64,000 nucleotides of DNA from Acinetobacter sp. XS-4 (GCF_023920705.1 NZ_CP094657.1:2046001-2110000), one strand, 5' to 3'. Counted from the first letter of the stretch, positions 41,149 through 49,061 are shown. The notes: generated from the letters alone by a model not told the origin. Numbers and translations are program-made.

Positions 41149-42207
41149 TTAAAATTTTTTATTTTGACGGCGTTTTAAAACTTCGAGTAAAGGACGATGA
41201 TCAACCCATGTTTCAATATCGACGTCGCGCTCTAAGAAGCCATGCAACCAAAGAAAATCTTTTTGTTGTTTTAAAAGCTCTAAACGCTCTTCACTTAATG
41301 ACGGATGTAAAGACTTATGAAAATTATTTCGATAGGCTGTCGCAACACTCTCTGCCCCGGCAATTGTTTCATCCTCTAGAATGACCAAGACCTCATCTAA
41401 GTGATCTTGTGCCCAATCTGCGGTATCAAACAATTCTTCAAGAAAATCGACGACCACATCAAAATGATCTTCTAATAGGTCTTCATGGACCGTAATGGGA
41501 CGAGGTGTACCGTTATTAACACGAGAAGTCACATCTTCAAATTTATCTAAATCAATTCCAACTTTAAGGCCGCGTTTAGTTGCAGCTTCAACAGCAGATG
41601 CTCCTTTTACATACACAGCATCAACTTCACCTGTAATTAATGCGTCTAGACCTGACCAATATGTGCTCGCATCACGATTCTCTTTAGATCCTGCACGCTC
41701 AGGTACTTCAATAAAATTCACATCTCTGAAAGTGAGATTGGCAAGTTGTAAAGCACCACGAATACCTTGCAATGACATGGCTCTAAAAATACTGCCAGCA
41801 CGTTTGTCAGCATATTCTGGTAAAGCAACTTTCGCATTTTTTAAATGCTCTGGCTGGCTAATATCTGAATCAGGTCGCACAATAATGACTTGCCACTCAT
41901 CAATCCAAGTCAATCCAATTAGTCGGCTGGGTGCTCCTTCAGAGCGTGCAGCTAATGCAGGTACATTTCCACCTTCTCGGAACAGAGCTGGTAATTGGTG
42001 ATCAAAATGATGAACCGATAAACCTTTACGCGCATCTTGCAAGACGGCAACATCAATGCCGTGCTTTTCAAACTTTTTAACTAAAGTACCGCGTTTTAAT
42101 GAAATACCGGTTGCTGTAGGTACTGGACATCGAGTGACCCAAATTTCAGACAGGATATTTTTTACAAATTCTTTAGAATTTTCTTTTTTATCTACTACAA
42201 GTGACAT
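41149..42207 (-). CDS. DszB-like putative sulfinate desulfinase, first gene of operon
   Basis: A 352-residue protein without a signal peptide, a paralogue of 31138-32190. The DszB active-site pattern is kept: Cys27 in TRCPVPT, His67, Arg77 exactly ten residues on, and Gly-Gly at 79-80 (REGGNVP). Cys27 is the only cysteine in the whole protein, which argues for a catalytic role. SRLIGLTWIDEWQV and NNGTPRPITVHEDLL also match the paralogue. It would release sulfite from a sulfinate. AAGGA precedes the ATG, and the operon runs from here through 32498 under the sigma-54 promoter at 42249. A role as a cytoplasmic or non-classically exported binding protein is the alternative. Confidence 0.73.
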   Translation of the reverse strand: MSLVVDKKENSKEFVKNILSEIWVTRCPVPTATGISLKRGTLVKKFEKHGIDVAVLQDARKGLSVHHFDHQLPALFREGGNVPALAARSEGAPSRLIGLTWIDEWQVIIVRPDSDISQPEHLKNAKVALPEYADKRAGSIFRAMSLQGIRGALQLANLTFRDVNFIEVPERAGSKENRDASTYWSGLDALITGEVDAVYVKGASAVEAATKRGLKVGIDLDKFEDVTSRVNNGTPRPITVHEDLLEDHFDVVVDFLEELFDTADWAQDHLDEVLVILEDETIAGAESVATAYRNNFHKSLHPSLSEERLELLKQQKDFLWLHGFLERDVDIETWVDHRPLLEVLKRRQNKKF

Positions 42208-42248
42208 ACGGATTCCTTAGGATAATTCCACTTTCATCACTTACATTG

Positions 42249-42264
42249 AGCAGCTTTTATGCCA
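42249..42264 (-). promoter_or_regulatory. Sigma-54 promoter of the eight-gene DszB-to-DszC-like operon
   Basis: Minus-strand TGGCATAAAAGCTGCT has GG-N10-GC spacing and lies 42 bp upstream of the ATG at 42207. Confidence 0.88.
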
Positions 42265-42318
42265 ATTTAATTTATTGTTTATTTTCAGTTGTTTATGCAA
42301 ATATAGCAGGATTGGAAA

Positions 42319-42364
42319 TGTTTATATTTCATCATTTTTCAATCCCACTGTTGTTTTATCAACA
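42319..42364. promoter_or_regulatory. Two putative activator sites for the promoter at 42249
   Basis: TGTTTATATTTCATCA (42319-42334) and TGTTGTTTTATCAACA (42349-42364, perfect arms) lie about 60-95 bp upstream of the -24 element. Both have the six-base spacer. Confidence 0.65.
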
Positions 42365-42365
42365 T

Positions 42366-42665
42366 TTACTTCAGGCAAGCATAACTTCCAAAATGCAAAA
42401 ATATACGATCAGCTATCTTAGTACTCGCTGGAATCCAGCTTGAAGCTTTACTACATGGCCGAAATAAGCTTAGTGACCACGTCGTTAAAGTGAATATTTC
42501 TTTATTCAGATAGTTATAGAACTTAACTAAATGTTGTCTGCCTGCAAATAAGTCTACGACCAAACTTCTTTAACTCTAAAGCTAGATGAATATTCATTGT
42601 GCCTTTGTCTCCAGCCCATGCATCTACTTTGAGTAATTTGCCTTTAAAATATTGTATTTGAATAC
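42366..42665 (-). pseudogene. Decayed reading frame, possibly an IS5-type transposase remnant
   Basis: Several short reading frames on the minus strand seem to be pieces of one gene broken by frameshifts. One stretch (about 42660-42550) reads KVDAWAGDKGTMNIHLALEL and recalls the ADKGYD...LRLELK region of IS5-family transposases. A later piece (ASTKIADRIF, near 42410) recalls their RYDK-like C-terminus. No terminal repeats were found. The assignment rests on weak resemblance read by eye. It marks the boundary between the sulfur island and the pilus region. Confidence 0.3.
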
Positions 42666-43266
42666 TACTTACTATGCTTTTTCTCTAGCTAATATTACTA
42701 ATTGATATTATTCGGTTTTCAAAATATCGTACATATTTAAACTTGTCTGAAGAATTAAAATTATCTTTTACACCACAATATATTAAAAAAGTGTGATGAG
42801 TTTCAATTTATTTGTGTTGTGGTAATAATGTTTAATAAATAAAGTAGCTTTAATTTAAAATTCATAAATAAAACGTAAGATTAATCACATTTTAAATAAA
42901 ATTTGCATCATTATTCTCTGTAATTATTTGGAAATATAAATACTTAAATTATGAAAATATATTACATATTTATTAAATGTTTAATTATATATTGTTTAGG
43001 GTTTTAACTTTTAATGCTACATTTAATTTAATTTTAATATATAAATATCAGTATGTTAAGTAATTTAAATGGTTTTTAAATTACTGTAATTATTATATTA
43101 ATTAATAATATTATAAAAAATTTTAACTATTACATTATTTAAAATGATTAATGTGATTTATGTCACATTGAAATTAATAATTTTCATTAGTTTAAACTTA
43201 ATGATTGTTTTTGAATTAAAAATATTGTATCAAATATATAAACTATTTTATAAATAGGCATATAAA
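42666..43266. other. A/T-rich spacer upstream of the pilus region
   Basis: About 600 bp of very A/T-rich DNA (clearly over 75% A+T by eye) with many short A and T runs and no reading frame of note. It is the kind of sequence bound by H-NS-like silencers and often found ahead of pilus genes. I see no clear promoter, terminator or repeat apart from the leader repeat noted at 43247. Confidence 0.5.
43247..43264 (+). repeat. Leader repeat, copy 1 of 2
   Basis: TTTATAAATAGGCATATA just before the ATG at 43267 recurs as TTTATAAACAGGCATATA at 43849-43866, differing at one base. The first copy provides the AGG ribosome site of the small secreted protein. The second precedes no reading frame, suggesting a duplication with later loss of a gene. 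Confidence 0.5.
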
Positions 43267-43557
43267 ATGAAAAATAATATTTTTAAACTTCTTATTTTGA
43301 TGGTAGTTTCCTCTTCCCCACTATTTTGTTATGCAAATAACACAATAATGCTAAGAGGAAATATTGTTGAAGATACATGTTCAACAGAACATAGCGAAAT
43401 AGAATGTGTTGAGGTAAACAATTTAAATATCAAACTTGATAGTGAATATTTAAACAACAATAGTTTTTTTAACTTAGCTCAACATACTGAAAAAATGGAC
43501 ACTAGCATTGAAAGCATAAGCTCTAATCGCAAAGTCTTGGTTATCAACTATCATTAA
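43267..43557 (+). CDS. Small secreted protein with pilin-like N-terminus
   Basis: A 96-residue protein with a clear signal peptide (about 1-23, ending CYA). The mature start IMLRGNIVEDTCS resembles the first strand and first Cys of fimbrial subunits (compare TITINGLVTDKTC of the major pilin 44050-44583). A second Cys follows eight residues on, and the rest is unlike a pilin, which would normally be about 150 residues. It could be a truncated pilin, a periplasmic regulator or an assembly factor. It has its own terminator and is A/T-rich like its surroundings. Function unknown. Confidence 0.6.
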   Translation: MKNNIFKLLILMVVSSSPLFCYANNTIMLRGNIVEDTCSTEHSEIECVEVNNLNIKLDSEYLNNNSFFNLAQHTEKMDTSIESISSNRKVLVINYH

Positions 43558-43603
43558 CTTATTAGGCATAGCATTTGAGGCTATTCTTACAATAAGTATG
43601 ATT

Positions 43604-43668
43604 AAAGAGTGATTTGTCGAACTCATCACACATTTGGGTGAGTTAAAGGATGAGTCACTCTTTTTTAT
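43604..43668 (+). terminator. Terminator after the small secreted protein gene
   Basis: Outer arms AAAGAGTGA and TCACTCTTTTTT with an inner AACTCA/TGAGTT pairing and a T tail, about 45 bp after the stop codon at 43557. Confidence 0.7.
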
Positions 43669-43943
43669 AAAAAATGACTATTTGTATGTTTTTTCTATAT
43701 ACATATACACAATTTATTCTATATAATTGTATTGTAAGAATTTAAGCTTCTTTTTCACATAATTTGTTCAATTCTTTCTTATTTACATAGTGTTCTTATG
43801 TAACTTGCTTATCTCTATATTTCTTCTTTTTTGAAAAAACAAAAATTATTTATAAACAGGCATATAGGTTGCCAAAGATCGCTTTCAATCAACTATTTAT
43901 ATTGTGATGCAATTATTTTTATTAAAAAATAATGTGATCTAGT
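43669..43943. other. A/T-rich spacer before the pilin promoter
   Basis: No gene seen. It contains the second copy of the leader repeat (43849-43866) and an A/T-rich inverted segment near 43915-43932. There are no obvious inverted repeats of the kind that flank invertible fimbrial switches. Confidence 0.45.
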
Positions 43944-43971
43944 TTGCATTTTGTTTAAGAAGTGTTAATAT
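43944..43971 (+). promoter_or_regulatory. Predicted sigma-70 promoter of the major pilin
   Basis: TTGCAT (43944-43949) and TAATAT (43966-43971) with a 16-base spacer predict transcription from about 43978. That start coincides with the base of the 5' stem-loop at 43979. Confidence 0.45.
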
Positions 43972-43978
43972 CGCCGCA

Positions 43979-44012
43979 TTACTTTTCAAGATGTCAAACA
44001 CTGGAAAAGTAA
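43979..44012 (+). promoter_or_regulatory. Stem-loop at the predicted 5' end of pilin mRNA
   Basis: TTACTTTTC and GAAAAGTAA form a perfect 9-bp stem around a 16-base loop, with no T tail, 38 bp before the pilin ATG. Hairpins at the very 5' end can protect abundant mRNAs from decay; that role is inferred. Confidence 0.45.
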
Positions 44013-44049
44013 GGAAATAAACTTTTATCCAGACTTTTGAGAAAACACT

Positions 44050-44583
44050 ATGAAAAAACTTGCTTTGATTGCTGCTCTTTCAGTTGTAGGAATTGCTAAT
44101 GCTCAAGCTGCTGATGGTACAATTACAATTAATGGTTTAGTTACAGACAAAACTTGTGACATCGTTACCCCTGCTGGTAAAGACTTCACAGTTACTCTTC
44201 CAACTGTTTCTAAACAAACTTTAGCTGTTGCTGGGGATGTTGCTGGTCGTACTCCTTTCCAAATTAAATTAGCTAACTGTTCTGAAGGTAAAGTAGCTAC
44301 TTACTTCGAACCAGGTGCTAACGTTGACTTTAATACTGGTCGTTTACTTAACAAAGACGCTACTGGTGCTAAAAACGTTAACGTTCAACTTTTAGGTAGC
44401 AACAACAATTTCATCCCAGTTCTTGCTGCTGGTGCAAATGGTGCTCAAGCTAACTCTCAATGGGTTGACGTAGCTGCAGCTGGTAGCGCGGACCTTAACT
44501 ACTATGCTGAATACTATGCAACTGGCGCTTCTACTGCTGGTAAAGTAAATACTTCTGTTCAATACACAATTATCTATCAATAA
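44050..44583 (+). CDS. Major pilin subunit of a chaperone-usher (type 1-like) pilus
   Basis: A 177-residue fimbrial protein with a signal peptide (about 1-20, ending AQA). It has the conserved Cys pair (TDKTCDI and KLANCSEG), an alternating hydrophobic N-terminal strand for donor-strand exchange (GTITINGLV) and a C-terminal chaperone-binding beta strand with penultimate Tyr (VQYTIIYQ). Codon use is strikingly uniform (GCT, GGT, AAC, GTT), typical of a highly expressed gene. It is followed by an attenuating terminator and then the chaperone, usher and tip genes. It is probably the shaft subunit. Confidence 0.92.
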   Translation: MKKLALIAALSVVGIANAQAADGTITINGLVTDKTCDIVTPAGKDFTVTLPTVSKQTLAVAGDVAGRTPFQIKLANCSEGKVATYFEPGANVDFNTGRLLNKDATGAKNVNVQLLGSNNNFIPVLAAGANGAQANSQWVDVAAAGSADLNYYAEYYATGASTAGKVNTSVQYTIIYQ

Positions 44584-44593
44584 TTGATGGATG

Positions 44594-44629
44594 AGAGGGT
44601 TTCTATGTTTACATAGGGACCCTCTTTTT
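44594..44629 (+). terminator. Attenuating terminator between pilin and chaperone genes
   Basis: Arms at 44594-44607 and 44612-44625 pair over 14 positions (two G-U pairs) around TTTA and run into TTTTTG. Part of the transcripts would end after the pilin gene, giving excess shaft subunit over chaperone and usher. Confidence 0.8.
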
Positions 44630-44669
44630 GTGGCGCTTTCCCGAATCTTTCTTGGTTGAGAATTCTGAA

Positions 44670-45404
44670 ATGAAATTGAACAGTTATAATTTTTTGTTAG
44701 GTTTGGCATTTGCTTCAGCAGTTGTTGCACCTGCTACTCACGCAGAAATTGTAATTCATGGCACTCGTGTGATTTATCCTTCGGATGCTCGAGAAGTTAC
44801 ACTACAGGTTAGTAATAACGGTTCAAAACCAGCACTTGTTCAAGCATGGCTTGATGAAGGCGACACAAAAAGCACTCCAGATCAGTCTAAAGTACCTTTT
44901 ATGATTGCTCCTCCTATTTCTCGTGTTGAAGCTACAAAAAGTCAGACTCTTCGTATTACTGCTTTGCCAACAGCTTCTCAGTTAAATCAGAAGCAAGAAA
45001 CAGTTTTATGGTTAAACGTTTTGGATATTCCTCCAAGACCAACTTCAAAAACTGAAAATACGACGCCTGATAATTTTCTGCAATTAGCAATTCGCTCACG
45101 TATTAAATTCTTTTATCGTCCAGCTTCGATTAAAGACGACGTGAATTTAGCAGCTGATAAGCTTCAATGGGTTAAATCTGGTCAAAATTTAACGGTGAAA
45201 AATCCAACTCCTTTTCATATCACGATGACCTCTGTTTACCAAAAGGCAGGTGATAAAAAAGTTGATTTATTACCTCAAGGGTTAATGATTAAACCTTTTT
45301 CTGAAGAGTCTGTTCAGCTTAAGAATGGCAACCTTCAAGATATGAGTTTTATGAATGTCAATGACTATGGTGGTCGAGTCGAACACCAAATAAAACTTCA
45401 GTAA
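44670..45404 (+). CDS. Periplasmic pilus chaperone (PapD/FimC type)
   Basis: A 244-residue chaperone with a signal peptide (about 1-25) and two Ig-like domains. Typical signatures are GTRVIYPSDAREVTLQVSN, FMIAPPISRVEATKSQTLRI, ETVLWLNVLDIPP and LQLAIRSRIKFFYRP. It binds pilin subunits in the periplasm and hands them to the usher. ATG at 44670 was chosen because the predicted signal peptide begins there; an in-frame start at 44628 would fall inside the terminator. Confidence 0.93.
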   Translation: MKLNSYNFLLGLAFASAVVAPATHAEIVIHGTRVIYPSDAREVTLQVSNNGSKPALVQAWLDEGDTKSTPDQSKVPFMIAPPISRVEATKSQTLRITALPTASQLNQKQETVLWLNVLDIPPRPTSKTENTTPDNFLQLAIRSRIKFFYRPASIKDDVNLAADKLQWVKSGQNLTVKNPTPFHITMTSVYQKAGDKKVDLLPQGLMIKPFSEESVQLKNGNLQDMSFMNVNDYGGRVEHQIKLQ

Positions 45405-45462
45405 TCAGATTTATCTTTTTAATAAATTTAAGCACCTATTATGTGAGTAGGCGGACTTAGCT

Positions 45463-48021
45463 ATGCCAAAAAAAAGGCAAGAATCTTATAAATTATTAAA
45501 ACGCCATATTTGTTATTACTTGGCTTCTGGTGTTGTCACAATGACAATGCCTGTATTCGTGCACGCTGAAGAAACCGTCGCGAGTGCTCCTGTAGAAGCT
45601 GAATTTGATTCTGCTTTTTTAATTGGTGATGCTCAAAAAGTTGATATTTCTCGTTTTAAATACGGTAATCCTGTTTTACCAGGTGAATATAATGTTGACG
45701 TTTATGTAAATGGCCAATGGTTTGGCAAACGTCGTATGTTTTTTAAAGCATTAGAATCAAATAAAAATGCTGTAACCTGCTTTACTGGAAATACTCTTGC
45801 TGAATATGGTGTAAAACAAGAGATTTTAGCTCAGCATGCTCCCCTTCAAAAAGACAATAGCAGTTGTTATAAAATTGAAGAGTGGGTCGAAAATGCATTT
45901 TATGAGTTTGATAACTCTCGTTTGCGTGTAGATATCTCGATTCCACAAGTTGCTTTGCAAAAAAATGCGCAAGGCTATGTCGACCCAAGTTTATGGGATC
46001 GTGGGATTAATGCTGCTTTTCTATCGTATAACGGTAGTGCCTACAAAACTTTTACCCAGTCTAATGATCAAAGCGAAACAACAAACGCATTTATGGGCGT
46101 GACTGCTGGACTAAATTTAGGTGGCTGGCAATTACGTCATAATGGTCAATGGCAATGGCAAGATACCCCTGCTGAAAATCAATCTAAATCAAGTTACGAA
46201 GAAACAAGTACATATTTACAAAGAGCTTTTCCGAAATATCGTGGTGTTTTAACACTTGGGGATAGCTTTACAAACGGCGAAGTATTTGACTCATATGGTT
46301 ATCGTGGTATCGATTTCTCAAGTGATGATCGAATGCTACCAAATAGTATGCTTGGTTATGCTCCACGTATTCGCGGTAATGCTAAAACCAATGCAAAAAT
46401 TGAAGTTCGTCAACAAGGCCAACTTATCTATCAAACTACGGTAGCGCCAGGTAACTTTGAAATTAATGACCTTTACCCTACTGGTTTTGGTGGTGAAATT
46501 GAAGTTACTGTTATTGAAGCTAACGGTGAAATACAGAAATTTGCTGTGCCTTACGCATCTGTTGTGCAAATGCTACGCCCTGGTATGAACCGTTACTCTT
46601 TAACTGTAGGCCAATTCCGCGATCCAGACATTGATCTCGATCCTTGGGTTGTTCAAGGTAAATACCAACAAGGTATTAATAACTACCTAACAGGCTATAC
46701 AGGCATACAAGCAACTGAAAATTATGCTGCTGTATTGTTGGGTGCTGCTTTTGCTACACCAATTGGTGCGATCGCATTTGACGTTACACATTCTGAAGCT
46801 GAGTTTGAAAAACAGTCATCGCAGTCAGGACAAAGTTTCCGTTTAAGTTATAGTAAGTTAATTACTCCAACCAACACAAACTTAACACTAGCAGCTTATC
46901 GTTATTCAACAGAAAACTTCTACAAATTACGAGATGCTCTACTAATCCGTGATTTTGAAGAAAAGGGTATTAATACCTACTCTGCTGGTCGTCAACGTAG
47001 TGAATTCCAAATTACCTTGAACCAAGGGTTACCTGAAGGTTGGGGTAACTTCTATGTAGTGGGTTCGTGGGTTGACTATTGGAACCGTAGCGAAAGTACT
47101 AAACAATATCAGCTTGGTTATAGTAATAATTTCCATGGCTTAACTTATGGTTTATCTGCAATTAACCGTAAAGTTGAGTATGGCTCAACGAATCAAACAC
47201 ACGATACTGAATATTTAATGACATTATCGTTCCCGATTGATTTCAAAAAGAATTCAGTTAACGTCAACGTTACTGCTTCTGAAGACAGCCGTACTGTTGG
47301 TGCAAGTGGAATGGTTGGAGATCGCTTTAGTTACGGCGCTTCAATGTCGCATCAGGATTATGCGAATCCATCATTTAACGTAAATGGTCGCTATCGTACT
47401 AACTATACAACTGTTGGTGGTTCTTATAGTGTGGCTGATTCTTACCAACAAGCAATGGTTAGCTTAACTGGTAGTGTGGTTGCACACTCAGAAGGTATTT
47501 TATTTGGACCTGAACAAGGCCAAACGATGGTACTTGTGCATGCGCCAGAAGCTGCCGGAGCAAAAGTTAATAATGCCGTTGGTTTAAGCGTGAATAAGGC
47601 TGGTTATGCAGTAGTTCCTTATGTAACTCCTTACCGTCTTAATGACATTACGCTTGACCCACAAGAAATGTCGAGCCAAGTAGAACTTGAAGAAACAAGT
47701 CAACGAATTGCACCTTTTGCTGGTGCAATTGCTAAAGTAGATTTTGCGACTAAAACGGGTTATGCGGTTTATATTAATAGTAAAACTGTAGATGGCAATA
47801 GTTTACCGTTTGCAGCACAAGTCTTTAATCAGAAAGATGAAGCTGTAGGTATTGTTGCACAAGGTAGTATGATTTACTTACGTACTCCACTTGCTCAAGA
47901 TCGTCTCTATGTGAAATGGGGTGACGAAAGCAATGAGCGTTGTTCGGTTGAGTACAACATCAGTAATCAGTTGCAAAATAAGCAACAAAGCATGGTAATG
48001 ACTGAGGCTGTCTGCAAATGA
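45463..48021 (+). CDS. Outer-membrane usher (FimD/PapC type)
   Basis: An 852-residue usher. After a long basic signal peptide (about 1-37) come the N-terminal periplasmic domain (FDSAFLIGDAQKVDISRFKYGNPVLPGEYNVDVYVNG), the 24-strand pore, the plug/middle domain (YAPRIRGNAKTNAKIEVRQQGQLIYQTTVAPG) and C-terminal domains with GQTMVLVHAPEAAGAKV and GAIAKVDFATKTGYAVYI. It forms the secretion channel for pilus assembly. The last Cys pair (ERCSVEYN, EAVCK) is typical. It overlaps the tip gene by 4 bp. Confidence 0.95.
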   Translation: MPKKRQESYKLLKRHICYYLASGVVTMTMPVFVHAEETVASAPVEAEFDSAFLIGDAQKVDISRFKYGNPVLPGEYNVDVYVNGQWFGKRRMFFKALESNKNAVTCFTGNTLAEYGVKQEILAQHAPLQKDNSSCYKIEEWVENAFYEFDNSRLRVDISIPQVALQKNAQGYVDPSLWDRGINAAFLSYNGSAYKTFTQSNDQSETTNAFMGVTAGLNLGGWQLRHNGQWQWQDTPAENQSKSSYEETSTYLQRAFPKYRGVLTLGDSFTNGEVFDSYGYRGIDFSSDDRMLPNSMLGYAPRIRGNAKTNAKIEVRQQGQLIYQTTVAPGNFEINDLYPTGFGGEIEVTVIEANGEIQKFAVPYASVVQMLRPGMNRYSLTVGQFRDPDIDLDPWVVQGKYQQGINNYLTGYTGIQATENYAAVLLGAAFATPIGAIAFDVTHSEAEFEKQSSQSGQSFRLSYSKLITPTNTNLTLAAYRYSTENFYKLRDALLIRDFEEKGINTYSAGRQRSEFQITLNQGLPEGWGNFYVVGSWVDYWNRSESTKQYQLGYSNNFHGLTYGLSAINRKVEYGSTNQTHDTEYLMTLSFPIDFKKNSVNVNVTASEDSRTVGASGMVGDRFSYGASMSHQDYANPSFNVNGRYRTNYTTVGGSYSVADSYQQAMVSLTGSVVAHSEGILFGPEQGQTMVLVHAPEAAGAKVNNAVGLSVNKAGYAVVPYVTPYRLNDITLDPQEMSSQVELEETSQRIAPFAGAIAKVDFATKTGYAVYINSKTVDGNSLPFAAQVFNQKDEAVGIVAQGSMIYLRTPLAQDRLYVKWGDESNERCSVEYNISNQLQNKQQSMVMTEAVCK

Positions 48022-49046
48022 AAAGAATATTATTAACAGGTTTCTTATTTACCGCCGGCCTTGGTGTGTATGGTGAGGCTAATGCTTACTGTACTTTAGC
48101 CAATAATAAAGGAGGGTCATTTAGCACGGTTGACATTTCCATGGCCGTAGGTCGCGTTGTGGTCCGACCAAGTGATCCTGTTGGAATGATTTTAAGAAAA
48201 GCAACCTTTCCAATTACCGACAATGGTTCAACAGCAAAATGTACGTCTTATAGCGATACTATTACTGCTGCACTTACCCAAGGCTATGCATTAAGTCCAC
48301 TAGGGAATAATATCTATTCAACGAATATTCCTGGAATTGGTATTCGTTTGTACCGTGAAGCAGAAAATGCAACTAACTTTTCAGGGTATTATCCATATAC
48401 CCGTAATTTAACACCAGGAACGACTTATAATCTTGCTACAGGATATTTTGTTGTCGAAATTGTGAAAACTGAGGCGCAGACTGGTTCGGGTACATTAGTG
48501 CCTGGTTTATATAGTCGATACTATGTAAGTGGTTATGTAAACCGCCCTTTTTTAACCAGTACAGTTAACGGTAATGCAATTACCATTGCGTCATCTTCAT
48601 GTGAAATCCAAGGTAATATTAATAAAGTTGTACAGCTTCCTACTGTTACAAAGGCTGGGTTCAAAGGTGTTGGCTCAACTCAAGGCGAACAAACCTTTGA
48701 TATGAACATCTTATGTAATGGCGGTACAAGTCCAACGGGTTATGAAGAGAAAAATGTTATTAGTTTAACTTACGACTTTACACAAGATGGCACAAATAGT
48801 CAGGTACTGGCAAATACGGCTGCCACATCTGAAAAAGCCAATGGTGTGGGCGTACAATTATTGTGGAATTACCAAAATAAAAATCAAGTCATCAAAAAAG
48901 GTGACAAATTAGCCTTAGGTACAGTGTCTTCTAACCAGACACTTCAATATAACATACCAATGACCGCTCGCTATTATCAAACCGCAGCAAATGTGACTGC
49001 TGGTAAAGTACGTGCGATGGCTACAGTAACTATTGAATATGATTAA
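48018..49046 (+). CDS. Pilus tip adhesin-type subunit
   Basis: A 342-residue, two-part fimbrial protein. It has a signal peptide (about 1-23), an N-terminal putative receptor-binding domain (about 24-190) and a C-terminal pilin domain starting around ITIASSSCEIQGNINKVVQLPTV and ending with the chaperone-binding strand RAMATVTIEYD. Two-domain architecture and last position in the operon are typical of FimH-type adhesins. It is coupled to the usher through an ATGA overlap. The receptor is unknown. Its last codons lie within a 34-bp palindrome. Confidence 0.85.
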   Translation: MKRILLTGFLFTAGLGVYGEANAYCTLANNKGGSFSTVDISMAVGRVVVRPSDPVGMILRKATFPITDNGSTAKCTSYSDTITAALTQGYALSPLGNNIYSTNIPGIGIRLYREAENATNFSGYYPYTRNLTPGTTYNLATGYFVVEIVKTEAQTGSGTLVPGLYSRYYVSGYVNRPFLTSTVNGNAITIASSSCEIQGNINKVVQLPTVTKAGFKGVGSTQGEQTFDMNILCNGGTSPTGYEEKNVISLTYDFTQDGTNSQVLANTAATSEKANGVGVQLLWNYQNKNQVIKKGDKLALGTVSSNQTLQYNIPMTARYYQTAANVTAGKVRAMATVTIEYD

Positions 49047-49061
49047 TCATATTCAATAGTT
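49028..49061. repeat. 34-bp perfect palindrome across the adhesin stop codon
   Basis: Both arms of 17 bases are exact complements, and the stop codon TAA is at the centre. There is no T tail. As RNA it would form a long hairpin, which could block 3' decay or end transcription of the pilus operon. Confidence 0.7.

Noticed and set aside
31138..42207. Naming 31138-32190 and 41149-42207 as sulfonate ABC binding proteins
   Set aside because: Neither has a signal peptide or lipobox, and both keep the Cys/His/Arg/Gly pattern of DszB. The binding-protein name is kept only as an alternative.
42366..42563. 65-residue frame as an intact gene
   Set aside because: No ribosome site and no coherent protein; better explained as part of a broken transposase-like gene.
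43669..43943. Invertible fimbrial switch ahead of the pilin gene
   Set aside because: No pair of inverted repeats flanking the promoter and no recombinase gene nearby.
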